Below are positions 1 to 5,506 of a stretch of DNA of 5,506 nucleotides, piece after piece. Position numbers and translations under genes: made by a program. The DNA lies in the NCBI GenBank assembly GCA_018901315.1, contig JAHIFA010000036.1:1-5506 (forward strand), read 5' to 3'. Each line of letters starts with the position of its first letter. Position 1 is the first letter of the stretch. A model generated the notes under the pieces. It saw only the letters and a list, made by a program, of their open reading frames with translations, searched no databases and was not told where the DNA came from. Source of the stretch: Nanobdellota archaeon. GTDB taxonomy: Archaea; Nanobdellota; Nanobdellia; Woesearchaeales; CG1-02-33-12.

Positions 1-513
1 TATGATGAGCTTAACACCAAAGATGAGAAATCATTCACAATTGGCACATTACAGCTTGAAATAGTCTCAATCAGTGTTACTGACTTCAAGCTTGGAGGAA
101 TAGCAAAGTTTGACATATTGGTTGAAAATAACTGGAATACAGAAATACCAGATGTCTATGCTGAAACAACTGTTAAAGATAATAATGAAAAGATATACAC
201 ACAATTCAAGACAGCATCAGCAGATATTCCTGCTTTTGGAAAACGAAAACTTAATGCATCTTGGGACACTGCAAAGGTGATTCCAGGAGCCTATAAGTTT
301 AATATAGTACTAAACTATCTTAACCAAAAAACTGAAAAAATATTTGACATAATGGTTGAATATGACAAGATAACAGCAACATTGGCAGGGCAAGTCATTG
401 GTGTAGAGGGAGAGGAAAAGCCAGCTTTGGTTAAATCAGTATACCTCCTAGCCTTCTTTATCATGATTCTTATAATATTTAATATAATTATATATTTCAA
501 AAAGATAAGATAA
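1..513 (+). CDS. C-terminal part of a membrane-anchored surface protein (5' end outside window)
   Basis: The frame is open from base 1 to the TAA at 511-513 and gives at least 170 residues. A TTG at 118 could be read as a start, but the frame runs unbroken upstream with the same style of sequence, so this is an internal codon of a longer gene. Residues 1-140 alternate hydrophobic and polar positions as in beta-sandwich domains, with a segment near 31-120 (GGIAKFDILVENN, then IPAFGKRKL and PGAYKF) resembling CARDB or COG1361-like archaeal surface domains. That likeness is an impression, not a confirmed family. A sequon (N85-A-S) is present. Residues about 145-165 form one strongly hydrophobic helix followed by KKIR, predicting a C-terminal anchor with a short basic cytoplasmic tail and the bulk outside the cell. 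I do not recognise a specific function. It is followed by a 186-base gap before leuS. Confidence 0.75.
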   Translation, partial: YDELNTKDEKSFTIGTLQLEIVSISVTDFKLGGIAKFDILVENNWNTEIPDVYAETTVKDNNEKIYTQFKTASADIPAFGKRKLNASWDTAKVIPGAYKFNIVLNYLNQKTEKIFDIMVEYDKITATLAGQVIGVEGEEKPALVKSVYLLAFFIMILIIFNIIIYFKKIR

Positions 514-535
514 TCAAAGATGTTTATGCAGATAG

Positions 536-640
536 GTTAAAGCTGCTTTTAATACTAAACAGATTCTTATTTTATTATTAGCTGTTTTGATTATAATTTC
601 TGCCTTATTTTATCAAAAGAAAATAAATAAGAATAGTTAA
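536..640 (+). pseudogene. Possible remnant of a second C-terminal membrane anchor
   Basis: Between the surface protein and leuS, one frame stays open for 34 codons after a TAG at 533-535 and ends at TAA 638-640. It reads as a hydrophilic lead (VKAAFNTKQ), a hydrophobic stretch of about 17 residues (ILILLLAVLIIISALFY) and a basic tail (QKKINKNS). This has the same layout as the end of the preceding protein. It has no ATG or GTG start; the only TTG lies inside the hydrophobic stretch. In the adjacent frame just upstream one can read KDVYADRL, slightly like the DVYAETTVKD of the preceding protein. It could therefore be a frameshifted remnant of a tandem relative, but AT-rich DNA also produces hydrophobic frames by chance. 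Confidence 0.25.
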
Positions 641-665
641 GATTATAGCATTTAAGCCAAATATA

Positions 666-680
666 AAGATTTAAATATAA
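666..680 (+). promoter_or_regulatory. TATA-type promoter of leuS, giving a probable leaderless mRNA
   Basis: A TTTAAATATA box at 670-679 is preceded by an A-rich, BRE-like AAAG. Its centre is about 26 bases before the ATG at 700, the usual distance from an archaeal TATA box to the transcription start. No Shine-Dalgarno-like sequence precedes the ATG, since the intervening bases are T-rich. Transcription would then begin at or within a few bases of the start codon. This is inferred from spacing only. Confidence 0.6.
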
Positions 681-699
681 TCCTTATTTTTTTAGATAA

Positions 700-3396
700 A
701 TGGCTGATTTTAATAGGATTTCAAAGAAATGGAGAAAACACTGGGAAGAGAAGAATATCTTTAATGTATCTAAAGACCCAAAAAAGAAGAAGTTCTACTG
801 CCTTGAAATGTATCCATATCCCTCTGAAAAACTGCATGTTGGCCACTTAAGAAATTATTCTATTGGAGACACTATTGCAAGGTTCAAGAGGATGAATGGT
901 TTTAACGTGCTTTACCCAATGGGCTATGATGCCTTTGGAATGCCTGCTGAGAATGCTGCAATACAGCATAAGGTTGATCCTGAGAAATGGACTTTAGCTA
1001 ATATAAATGCAATAAGTGAGCAGCAAAAAGCAATGGGAATGAGCTATGACTGGAGCCGTAAGATACAAAGCTGCACTCCTGATTACTATAAATGGAACCA
1101 GTGGATTTTTCTCAAGTTTCTTGAGAAAGGCCTTGCATACAGAAAAAAGTCAGCTGTGAACTGGTGCCCTGGCTGCAATACTGTTCTTGCAAATGAGCAG
1201 GTTGAGCAGGGAAAATGCTGGAGATGCAAGTCAGTTGTTGAGCAAAAAGATTTAGAGCAATGGTTCTTCAAGATTACAGACTATGCTGATGAGCTTCTGA
1301 AAGATATTGATACACTGGAAAACTGGCCTGAACGTGTAAAAACAATGCAACGCAACTGGATTGGCAGAAGTGAAGGTGTTGAAATTGATTTTAAAATAAA
1401 AGATTCTGATGAAAAAATAAGCACTTTCACAACAAGGGCTGATACTGTTTATGGCATAACTTATATGGTTATTGCCCCTGAGCATCCTCTTGTAAAAAAA
1501 CTTACAAAAGGGACTGAATATGAAGATGATATAAAAAAATTCATTGAGGAAGTAAAGAAAGAGGAAATATCTGAAAGAATAGATGAAACAAAGGATAAGA
1601 AAGGACTATTCATTGGAAAATATTCCATAAACCCTTTCAATGGAGAGGAATGCCCAATATATATAGCAGATTATGCTGTTATGGAGTATGGAACAGGGGC
1701 TGTTATGGCTGTTCCTACCCATGACCAAAGAGATTTTGAGTTTGCAAAAAAATACAATCTCCCATTAAAAGTTGTTATAACACCAAAAGACAGAAAGTTA
1801 AAAGAAGGTGAAATGACAGAGGCTTATATTGATGAAGGAATACTTGTTAATTCTGCACAGTTTGATGGACTTGACAATAAGAAAGCAATAGAAAAGATTT
1901 CAAATTTCATTGAAAAAAAAGGCTTTGGAAAAAGAGCAATCAATTATAAAATCCGTGACTGGCTTATCTCAAGGCAGCGTTACTGGGGAACACCAATACC
2001 TGTTGTTTATTGTGATAAATGCGGAATAATCCCTGTTCCTGAAAAAGATTTGCCCATTCTGCTTCCAAAAGATGTAAAATTTTCTGGCACTGGAAATCCA
2101 CTTGAAACATCAAAAAATTTTGTTAACTGCAAATGCCCGAAATGCAAAGGAAAAGCAAGAAGGGAAACAGACACCATGGATACCTTTGTTGATTCCTCCT
2201 GGTATTTCTTAAGGTATTGCAGCCCTAAATTTGATAAAGCGCCATTTGACAAAAAAGCTGTTGAATACTGGATGCCTGTTGACCAGTATATTGGAGGAAT
2301 AGAGCATGCAATACTTCATTTGCTTTATGCAAGATTCTTCACAAAGGCATTAAGAGATTTAGGATTGTGCAAAATTGATGAGCCATTCACAAGATTAATG
2401 ACGCAGGGAATGGTAATAAAAGATGGTGCAAAGATGTCAAAAAGCCTCGGCAATGTTGTTGACCCTGCTGGCATTATAAAGGATTATGGTCCAGACACTG
2501 CACGCTTGTTTATCCTGTTTGCAGCACTTCCAGAAAAGGAGCTTGACTGGAATGACCAAGGTGTAAAAGGGGCATTTAAATTCCTTAACAGGTTTTATTT
2601 TTTAATTGAAGATAATAAGGAAAAAATATCTTTGAATAAGATTGATTTTAAGCAGATTAACAGCAAAGATAAATACATGCTAAGCATTATGAATCATTTG
2701 ATTAAAGACGTGACTGAAAACATTGAGAATTTTAAGTTTAGCCTTGCAATAAGTGATGTAATGCAGTTCGTAAGCCGGGTTGGAAAGTATTCTAATGAAA
2801 ATATAAACAAAGAAGTATTTGGTGAACTTATAAAAACATCAATTCTTGTCATGAGCCCTTTCACTCCATTCATATGCGAAGAACTTTGGGAGATGATTGG
2901 ATTTAAAGGATTTGTTTCATTGGCTGAGTGGCCCAAATATGACAAAACTATGATTGATGAAAAAGCAGAGGGCTCTGAGGAAATGCTTGATAATGTTAAA
3001 AAGGATATTGTTTATTTACTTAATCTGATTAAAATAGAAAAGCCAAAAAAACTTACTTTATTTGTTTCAGAGAAATGGAAATACAAGTTTTTCAGAGAGT
3101 TTAAGAAAGAGATTGAAAAAACAAGGGATATTAGTGCTATAATGAAAGTAATAATGCCAAAATTCAAGGAAAACAGCAAAGATGTTTCAAAACTTATTCC
3201 ATTGATAGTCAAGAATCCCGGTAGGATTCCATTAGTTATTCTTGACCAGGATACAGAACTCAATGTATTGCAGAACTCAAAGAAATTATTTGAAGATGAA
3301 TTTAAATCTGCTGTTGAAATAGTCAGGGCAGAAAATTCAAAAGAAGCTAAAGCAAGAAATGCAATGCCTGGCAAGCCGGCAATAGTTGTTGAGTAA
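700..3396 (+). CDS. leuS: Leucyl-tRNA synthetase, bacterial-type body with archaeal-like C-terminal domain
   Basis: This class I synthetase charges tRNA-Leu with leucine in the cytoplasm. It is 898 residues long and complete. The catalytic fold starts with [13 protein letters not shown] (HIGH-type motif HVGH at 46-49). A zinc knuckle follows (C156, C159, C173, C176), then the CP1 editing domain at about 222-425, with TTRADT at 244-249 and HDQRD at 341-345. D345 matches the conserved editing aspartate. CP1 after the zinc knuckle is the bacterial arrangement. A second cysteine cluster (CDKC, then CKCPKC) comes before [15 protein letters not shown], and KMSKS is at 578-582. The leucine-specific insertion found before KMSKS in E. 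coli and Thermus is absent. After the anticodon-binding helices (to about 745), the tail ending in [10 protein letters not shown] resembles archaeal LeuRS rather than the short bacterial C-terminal domain. ATG 700 is chosen because [17 protein letters not shown] is the normal family N-terminus. Confidence 0.97.
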   Translation: MADFNRISKKWRKHWEEKNIFNVSKDPKKKKFYCLEMYPYPSEKLHVGHLRNYSIGDTIARFKRMNGFNVLYPMGYDAFGMPAENAAIQHKVDPEKWTLANINAISEQQKAMGMSYDWSRKIQSCTPDYYKWNQWIFLKFLEKGLAYRKKSAVNWCPGCNTVLANEQVEQGKCWRCKSVVEQKDLEQWFFKITDYADELLKDIDTLENWPERVKTMQRNWIGRSEGVEIDFKIKDSDEKISTFTTRADTVYGITYMVIAPEHPLVKKLTKGTEYEDDIKKFIEEVKKEEISERIDETKDKKGLFIGKYSINPFNGEECPIYIADYAVMEYGTGAVMAVPTHDQRDFEFAKKYNLPLKVVITPKDRKLKEGEMTEAYIDEGILVNSAQFDGLDNKKAIEKISNFIEKKGFGKRAINYKIRDWLISRQRYWGTPIPVVYCDKCGIIPVPEKDLPILLPKDVKFSGTGNPLETSKNFVNCKCPKCKGKARRETDTMDTFVDSSWYFLRYCSPKFDKAPFDKKAVEYWMPVDQYIGGIEHAILHLLYARFFTKALRDLGLCKIDEPFTRLMTQGMVIKDGAKMSKSLGNVVDPAGIIKDYGPDTARLFILFAALPEKELDWNDQGVKGAFKFLNRFYFLIEDNKEKISLNKIDFKQINSKDKYMLSIMNHLIKDVTENIENFKFSLAISDVMQFVSRVGKYSNENINKEVFGELIKTSILVMSPFTPFICEELWEMIGFKGFVSLAEWPKYDKTMIDEKAEGSEEMLDNVKKDIVYLLNLIKIEKPKKLTLFVSEKWKYKFFREFKKEIEKTRDISAIMKVIMPKFKENSKDVSKLIPLIVKNPGRIPLVILDQDTELNVLQNSKKLFEDEFKSAVEIVRAENSKEAKARNAMPGKPAIVVE

Positions 3397-3397
3397 A

Positions 3398-3409
3398 TAC
3401 TTTATAACA
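3398..3409 (+). promoter_or_regulatory. Possible TATA box for nadK
   Basis: In the 31-base gap after leuS, TTTATAAC at 3401-3408 is preceded by AT-rich sequence and centred about 24 bases before the nadK ATG. The spacing again fits a leaderless or near-leaderless start. A weak alternative is GTGAT at 3420-3424, which matches part of the archaeal Shine-Dalgarno sequence but sits only three bases from the ATG. nadK may be transcribed both from here and by read-through from leuS. Confidence 0.4.
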
Positions 3410-3427
3410 TAAAAAAGATGTGATATT

Positions 3428-4186
3428 ATGCTTAATGTGTTAGTTGTTTATACTAAAAATGATAAAGCAATTGATATTGTGAAAAATTCTTTAAGAAAGA
3501 AAAATATAAAATTTAAATGCATAGAAAGGTCAGGGCTTAAAAAAACTATTTTCAGGAACAAGAATCTTATAATAGCTGTTGGCGGTGATGGAACATTCCT
3601 CAGGGCATCACATTTTATTAAAGATGAGCTTTTATTAGGCGTTAATTCTAATCCTGATAGAAAAGAGGGCTTTTTTATGAGCTCTTGTAAAAATGATTTT
3701 GATAAAAAATTTGAAATATTTCTTAAAAACAAATTTTATATTGAAAAACTTACAAGGATTAAGAGCAAAATTAACAAGAAGGAAGTATGCATTGCTTTAA
3801 ATGAGGTCTTTATTGGAAATAAAGTTCCATACAAAACATCTCATTATAAGCTTTTTTTTAATCATAAAACTGAAGAGCAGAAAAGCAGCGGTGTTCTTGT
3901 TGGAACTGGCTCTGGCTCAAATGCATGGCTAAAGTCCGCAGGTGTTAAGCCTTTTTCTTCTTCTAAAAAGTTTTATTTTATTGTAAGAGAGCCATACACC
4001 GGAAAACTAACAAAGCCATTGCTTACACAGGGATTTATTGGCAATAATAAATTTCTTAAAATTAAATCAGAAATGGATAATGGCATTGTTGCTGTTGATT
4101 CCAACAAAGAATATAAGTTTAAGAAAGACTCTGTTATAGAAATAGCGCTTTCTAAAAATCCATTGAATGTTATTAAATTTAAATAA
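3428..4186 (+). CDS. nadK: NAD kinase, resembling the NADK2 (mitochondrial) branch
   Basis: Predicted to phosphorylate NAD to NADP in the cytoplasm. The protein has 252 residues, within the range of compact NAD kinases. The diagnostic GGDGT loop is at 52-56 after a short Rossmann-like N-terminus (MLNVLVVYTKND). The NE pair that contacts NAD is at 125-126 (LNEVFIG), and a glycine-rich GTGSGSNAW segment (159-167) occupies the place of the usual TPTGSTAY. Several stretches recall human NADK2 rather than bacterial NadK: GVNSNPDRKEG at 71-81 (GVNTDPERSEG in NADK2), LNEVFIG, QKSSG before the glycine-rich loop, and FIVREP later on. The comparison is from memory, without an alignment. ATG 3428 is the first start of the frame and leaves the N-terminal strand intact. 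The gene follows leuS in the same direction and ends directly against the convergent SRP RNA. Substrate and phosphoryl donor (ATP or polyphosphate) cannot be told from the sequence. Confidence 0.88.
   Translation: MLNVLVVYTKNDKAIDIVKNSLRKKNIKFKCIERSGLKKTIFRNKNLIIAVGGDGTFLRASHFIKDELLLGVNSNPDRKEGFFMSSCKNDFDKKFEIFLKNKFYIEKLTRIKSKINKKEVCIALNEVFIGNKVPYKTSHYKLFFNHKTEEQKSSGVLVGTGSGSNAWLKSAGVKPFSSSKKFYFIVREPYTGKLTKPLLTQGFIGNNKFLKIKSEMDNGIVAVDSNKEYKFKKDSVIEIALSKNPLNVIKFK
4171..4186 (-). terminator. Possible T-rich terminator of the SRP RNA, inside the nadK 3' end
   Basis: Read on the minus strand, the bases just after the closing SRP helix are TTATTTAAATTTAATA. Archaeal transcription commonly stops at T-rich tracts, and this is the only one adjacent to the RNA 3' end. 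It overlaps the last codons of nadK on the other strand. The tract is interrupted by A residues, so it is weak. Confidence 0.35.
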
Positions 4187-4462
4187 GCGGGAAGACATGC
4201 CTGAAAATGGATAAAAACCCTAACTATCAGCTACCTTGACTCTTCCTCAGACCCGCGACCCCACAAGCACCAGTCTTAAAGGTTAATGCTGCTTCATTCC
4301 TGATCTGACATATTTCCCTAAAAGACCAATCCTGCAGGACAGGTCCTCAACGTCCGAACCAAGACCAATAATTAAGGCCAATACCTCTTCCCAGGCTTCA
4401 GCCCCACCATAAAGCCCATTGATGGTAACAGGAGAGGGCTAACCCCCCGGCCTAGTCTTCCC
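4187..4462 (-). ncRNA. ffs: Archaeal signal recognition particle RNA (7S RNA)
   Basis: RNA scaffold of the SRP, which binds signal sequences on ribosomes and delivers them to the membrane. The minus-strand sequence folds as expected. Helix 1 is an 8-bp end-to-end pairing (4455-4462 with 4189-4196). Helix 2 is AGGC/GCCU (4450-4453 with 4393-4396). Helix 3 pairs the six G at 4443-4448 with CUCUCC. The UGUUACC turn motif is at 4424-4430. Helix 4 is ACCAU/AUGGU (4422-4426 with 4406-4410). The helix 3 and helix 4 loops hold complementary AGCCC (4436-4440) and GGGCU (4413-4417), the known Alu-domain loop-loop contact. Helix 8, the SRP54 site, shows a GGAA tetraloop at 4297-4300 in CAGGAAUG, then AAGCAG. 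GUGGGGUCGCG (4253-4263) matches the helix 8 return strand of human 7SL. Helix 5 pairs the stretch after 4394 with the last 60 bases, with many G-U pairs. GC is about 50% by hand count, well above the neighbouring genes. Ends are inferred from helix 1 and may be a few bases off. Confidence 0.95.
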
Positions 4463-4483
4463 AAAGGCCTGTAATATACTATG

Positions 4484-4499
4484 TTTTTTAAGTCTTTCG
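4484..4499 (-). promoter_or_regulatory. BRE/TATA promoter of the SRP RNA
   Basis: On the minus strand the sequence reads CGAAAGACTTAAAAAA. CGAAAGA is a purine-rich BRE-like element and CTTAAAAAA (4484-4492) a TATA box. The TATA centre at about 4488 lies some 26 bases before 4462, which is also the first base of helix 1. Promoter spacing and RNA structure thus give the same start independently. A second AT-rich stretch nearer the gene (AGTATATTA) would place the start inside the Alu domain and is less likely. Confidence 0.65.
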
Positions 4500-4535
4500 C
4501 TAAATCATCCAGGGTAAACTTATCATTAATCATTT

Positions 4536-4563
4536 AGTAAAAATTAAATAAAAGAAAAAATAA
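4536..4563 (-). terminator. T-rich transcription terminator of the RDD operon
   Basis: About 20 bases past the RDD stop codon, the minus strand has several T runs in succession (TTATTTTTT, TTTTATTT and TTTTTACT). Such tracts, without a strong hairpin, are typical archaeal terminators. The position separates the membrane-protein operon from the SRP RNA promoter that follows on the same strand. Confidence 0.55.
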
Positions 4564-4583
4564 GTTGAGATTGTATAAAGTAA

Positions 4584-5165
4584 CTAAACTTTGACAACAT
4601 AGGTTTGGGCAATCTTGTCATGCAATCCCTGCTTTTTCTCATCCCATCCTATCATAAAATACCCAATGCACAATATCATTCCTGATAGAACCTTTCCAAT
4701 ACACCTTAATATAGCCATTGGGATTCCAATATATTCTCCTTTTTCATTAACAATCCTCATTCCCAATATTAATTTTCCTGGAGTTCCTCCTTTAATGCCA
4801 TCCATGTATATAATCAATACAACCCCTGCAAGGGATGCTAAATACATCATTGATTGTATTCCTGTAGCATATATTAACCCGATTTGTAATACCCAAACAG
4901 GAATTCCAATTATAAATCCATCCAAGATATATGCTAAAAATCTTATCCAAAAACCCCGATAATTAGGATTTGCCATATTAATCCCAACTGTTTTATTGCT
5001 TTCTTTTTCAGTTATATTTTTAGCATTACCATACACATAGTTGATGCTGTCCTCTACTTCTCCTCTTTCATATTCCTGTTGAGCTATTGCTTCTCTGATT
5101 GAATTAATGTCATATCCATTTTTTAACTGTTCTTTTATATAATTTACAAGATAGTTGTTTACCAT
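4584..5165 (-). CDS. RDD-family membrane protein with N-terminal helical domain
   Basis: The protein has 193 residues. The RDD domain begins at NYRGFWIRFLAYILDGF (68-84), carrying the family's conserved arginine (R75 in RFLAY) and aspartate (D82). Predicted membrane helices are at about 76-100, 105-122 and 150-173. The family motif GGTPGKLILGMRIVN is at 126-140, and the closing motif WDEKKQGLHDKIAQTYVV is at 174-191. RDD proteins are widespread; some have been linked to ion transport, but no role can be assigned here. Residues 1-46 (YIKEQLKNGYDINSIREAI) form a soluble helical segment predicted to lie in the cytoplasm, of a kind I associate with membrane proteins of DPANN archaea, joined by a polar linker (47-66). 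ATG 5163-5165 is supported by a strong Shine-Dalgarno site. It is translated with the membrane protein gene immediately upstream, which ends one base earlier. The T-rich terminator lies downstream. Confidence 0.88.
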   Translation of the reverse strand: MVNNYLVNYIKEQLKNGYDINSIREAIAQQEYERGEVEDSINYVYGNAKNITEKESNKTVGINMANPNYRGFWIRFLAYILDGFIIGIPVWVLQIGLIYATGIQSMMYLASLAGVVLIIYMDGIKGGTPGKLILGMRIVNEKGEYIGIPMAILRCIGKVLSGMILCIGYFMIGWDEKKQGLHDKIAQTYVVKV

Positions 5166-5166
5166 T

Positions 5167-5506
5167 TTATAACCTCCTTAATTTTTTGAAATCAATATAT
5201 GAATAAAACAAAAAAATGTGTTCAAAAGTGAATACAAATGATTGCAATATTACAAAAAATAACACAAGGATGAAGTTTATGGAAATTTTTATCCAGTTAG
5301 AGCCAAACATAACATTTGAATAAGTGCCTGATAATGGCTGTCCGACAAAGCTGTTTAAAAAGATCGAAATTCCCCAAATTATAGAGAATATTATAACAAC
5401 CTGCCATATATGTCCCTTTGTTATTTGAAAACTGTGTTTTATTGAGCTAACTGCATTTTTCTGGTCAATATACATTGCAGGTGTCACAAAAAAAAGCCTT
5501 AATCCA
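5167..5506 (-). CDS. C-terminal part of a multi-pass membrane protein (5' end outside window)
   Basis: The frame is open from the right edge of the window to TAA at 5167-5169 and gives at least 112 residues. A GTG at 5485-5487 could be read as a start, but the preceding codons (GLRLFF) continue a likely membrane helix, so the gene extends outside. The stretch LFFVTPAMYIDQKNAVSSIKH, then SFQITKGHIWQVV, follows a pattern in membrane proteins of the YciC/DUF975 or glycerophosphodiester phosphodiesterase membrane-domain kind: a helix ending in a proline, a short polar loop, an amphipathic S-x-x-x-T-K-G helix, then W and another helix. Two further hydrophobic stretches follow (WQVVIIFSIIWGISIFL, and IKISINFILVLFFVIL running on through further hydrophobic residues), with a basic end (FKKLRRL). 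No catalytic residues are visible, and I would not assign an enzyme activity. It is the first visible gene of the operon with the RDD protein. Confidence 0.75.
   Translation of the reverse strand, partial: GLRLFFVTPAMYIDQKNAVSSIKHSFQITKGHIWQVVIIFSIIWGISIFLNSFVGQPLSGTYSNVMFGSNWIKISINFILVLFFVILQSFVFTFEHIFLFYSYIDFKKLRRL
5172..5178 (-). promoter_or_regulatory. Strong Shine-Dalgarno site of the RDD gene, within the upstream coding sequence
   Basis: The minus strand reads AGGAGGT, then six bases, then ATG at 5163-5165. This is an almost full match to the anti-Shine-Dalgarno end of 16S rRNA. The same bases encode the last residues (L-R-R-L) of the upstream protein, so translation of the two genes is probably coupled. 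The site decides the RDD start. Confidence 0.85.

Noticed and set aside
118..120. TTG as the start of the first gene
   Set aside because: The reading frame continues to base 1 without a stop and the upstream residues have the same beta-rich character. No ribosome-binding site precedes the TTG.
3012..3374. Minus-strand open frame of 120 codons inside leuS
   Set aside because: It is a shadow of the leuS C-terminal coding sequence, which is continuous on the plus strand and ends in a recognisable tail. The antisense product has no coherent features.
3448..3732. Minus-strand open frame inside nadK
   Set aside because: It is antisense to the GGDGT-containing region of nadK. It has no promoter or ribosome-binding site, and its serine/leucine/phenylalanine-rich composition is typical of antisense frames.
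4187..4500. RNase P RNA or a riboswitch as the identity of the GC-rich intergenic island
   Set aside because: No RNase P conserved region was seen. The end pairing, Alu loop-loop contact and GGAA/AAGCAG helix 8 motif all specify SRP RNA.
4615..4962. Plus-strand open frame of 115 codons
   Set aside because: It lies wholly antisense to the RDD gene, whose motifs and ribosome-binding site are clear. Its translation is proline/isoleucine-rich with no recognisable domain.
1..5506. A new defence, mobile or biosynthetic system
   Set aside because: I looked for repeats, integrase or transposase motifs, toxin-antitoxin pairs, CRISPR spacing and clustered enzymes. The recognisable genes are housekeeping or generic membrane proteins, so such a claim has no support here.

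Overview
The window looks like a piece of an AT-rich archaeal chromosome, most likely from a DPANN lineage of the Woesearchaeota/Pacearchaeota kind. The archaeal signs are an SRP RNA with the archaeal/eukaryal Alu-domain fold (encoded on the minus strand), TATA-type promoters placed so that transcripts start at or near the start codon, and an archaeal-style C-terminal domain on the leucyl-tRNA synthetase. The lineage is an inference from gene content and style; no 16S rRNA is present.

Layout. Bases 1-513 (+) hold the 3' end of a membrane-anchored surface protein: an extracellular beta-rich domain followed by one C-terminal transmembrane helix. Bases 514-699 are intergenic and carry a short frame that reads like another C-terminal membrane anchor but has no start codon. 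Bases 700-3396 (+) encode a full-length leucyl-tRNA synthetase with a bacterial-type body. Its own TATA box lies about 26 bases before the ATG, so the mRNA is probably leaderless. After a 31-base gap, 3428-4186 (+) encodes an NAD kinase that resembles the NADK2 (mitochondrial) branch more than the common bacterial NadK. Bases 4187-4462 (-) form the SRP RNA, visible as an island of about 50% GC, directly abutting the nadK stop codon in convergent orientation. Its BRE/TATA promoter lies at about 4484-4499. Bases 4584-5165 (-) encode an RDD-family membrane protein. Bases 5167-5506 (-) hold the C-terminal part of a second multi-pass membrane protein, whose stop codon is one base upstream of the RDD start. 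These two form an operon read leftwards.

The genes are mostly housekeeping: tRNA charging, NADP supply, and the RNA core of co-translational protein targeting, next to membrane proteins of unknown role. I see no defence system, mobile element or CRISPR array. The points most worth checking are the apparently chimeric LeuRS, the NADK2-like kinase, the SRP RNA that a protein-only annotation would miss, and the contrast between leaderless starts and a strong Shine-Dalgarno site within a few kilobases.
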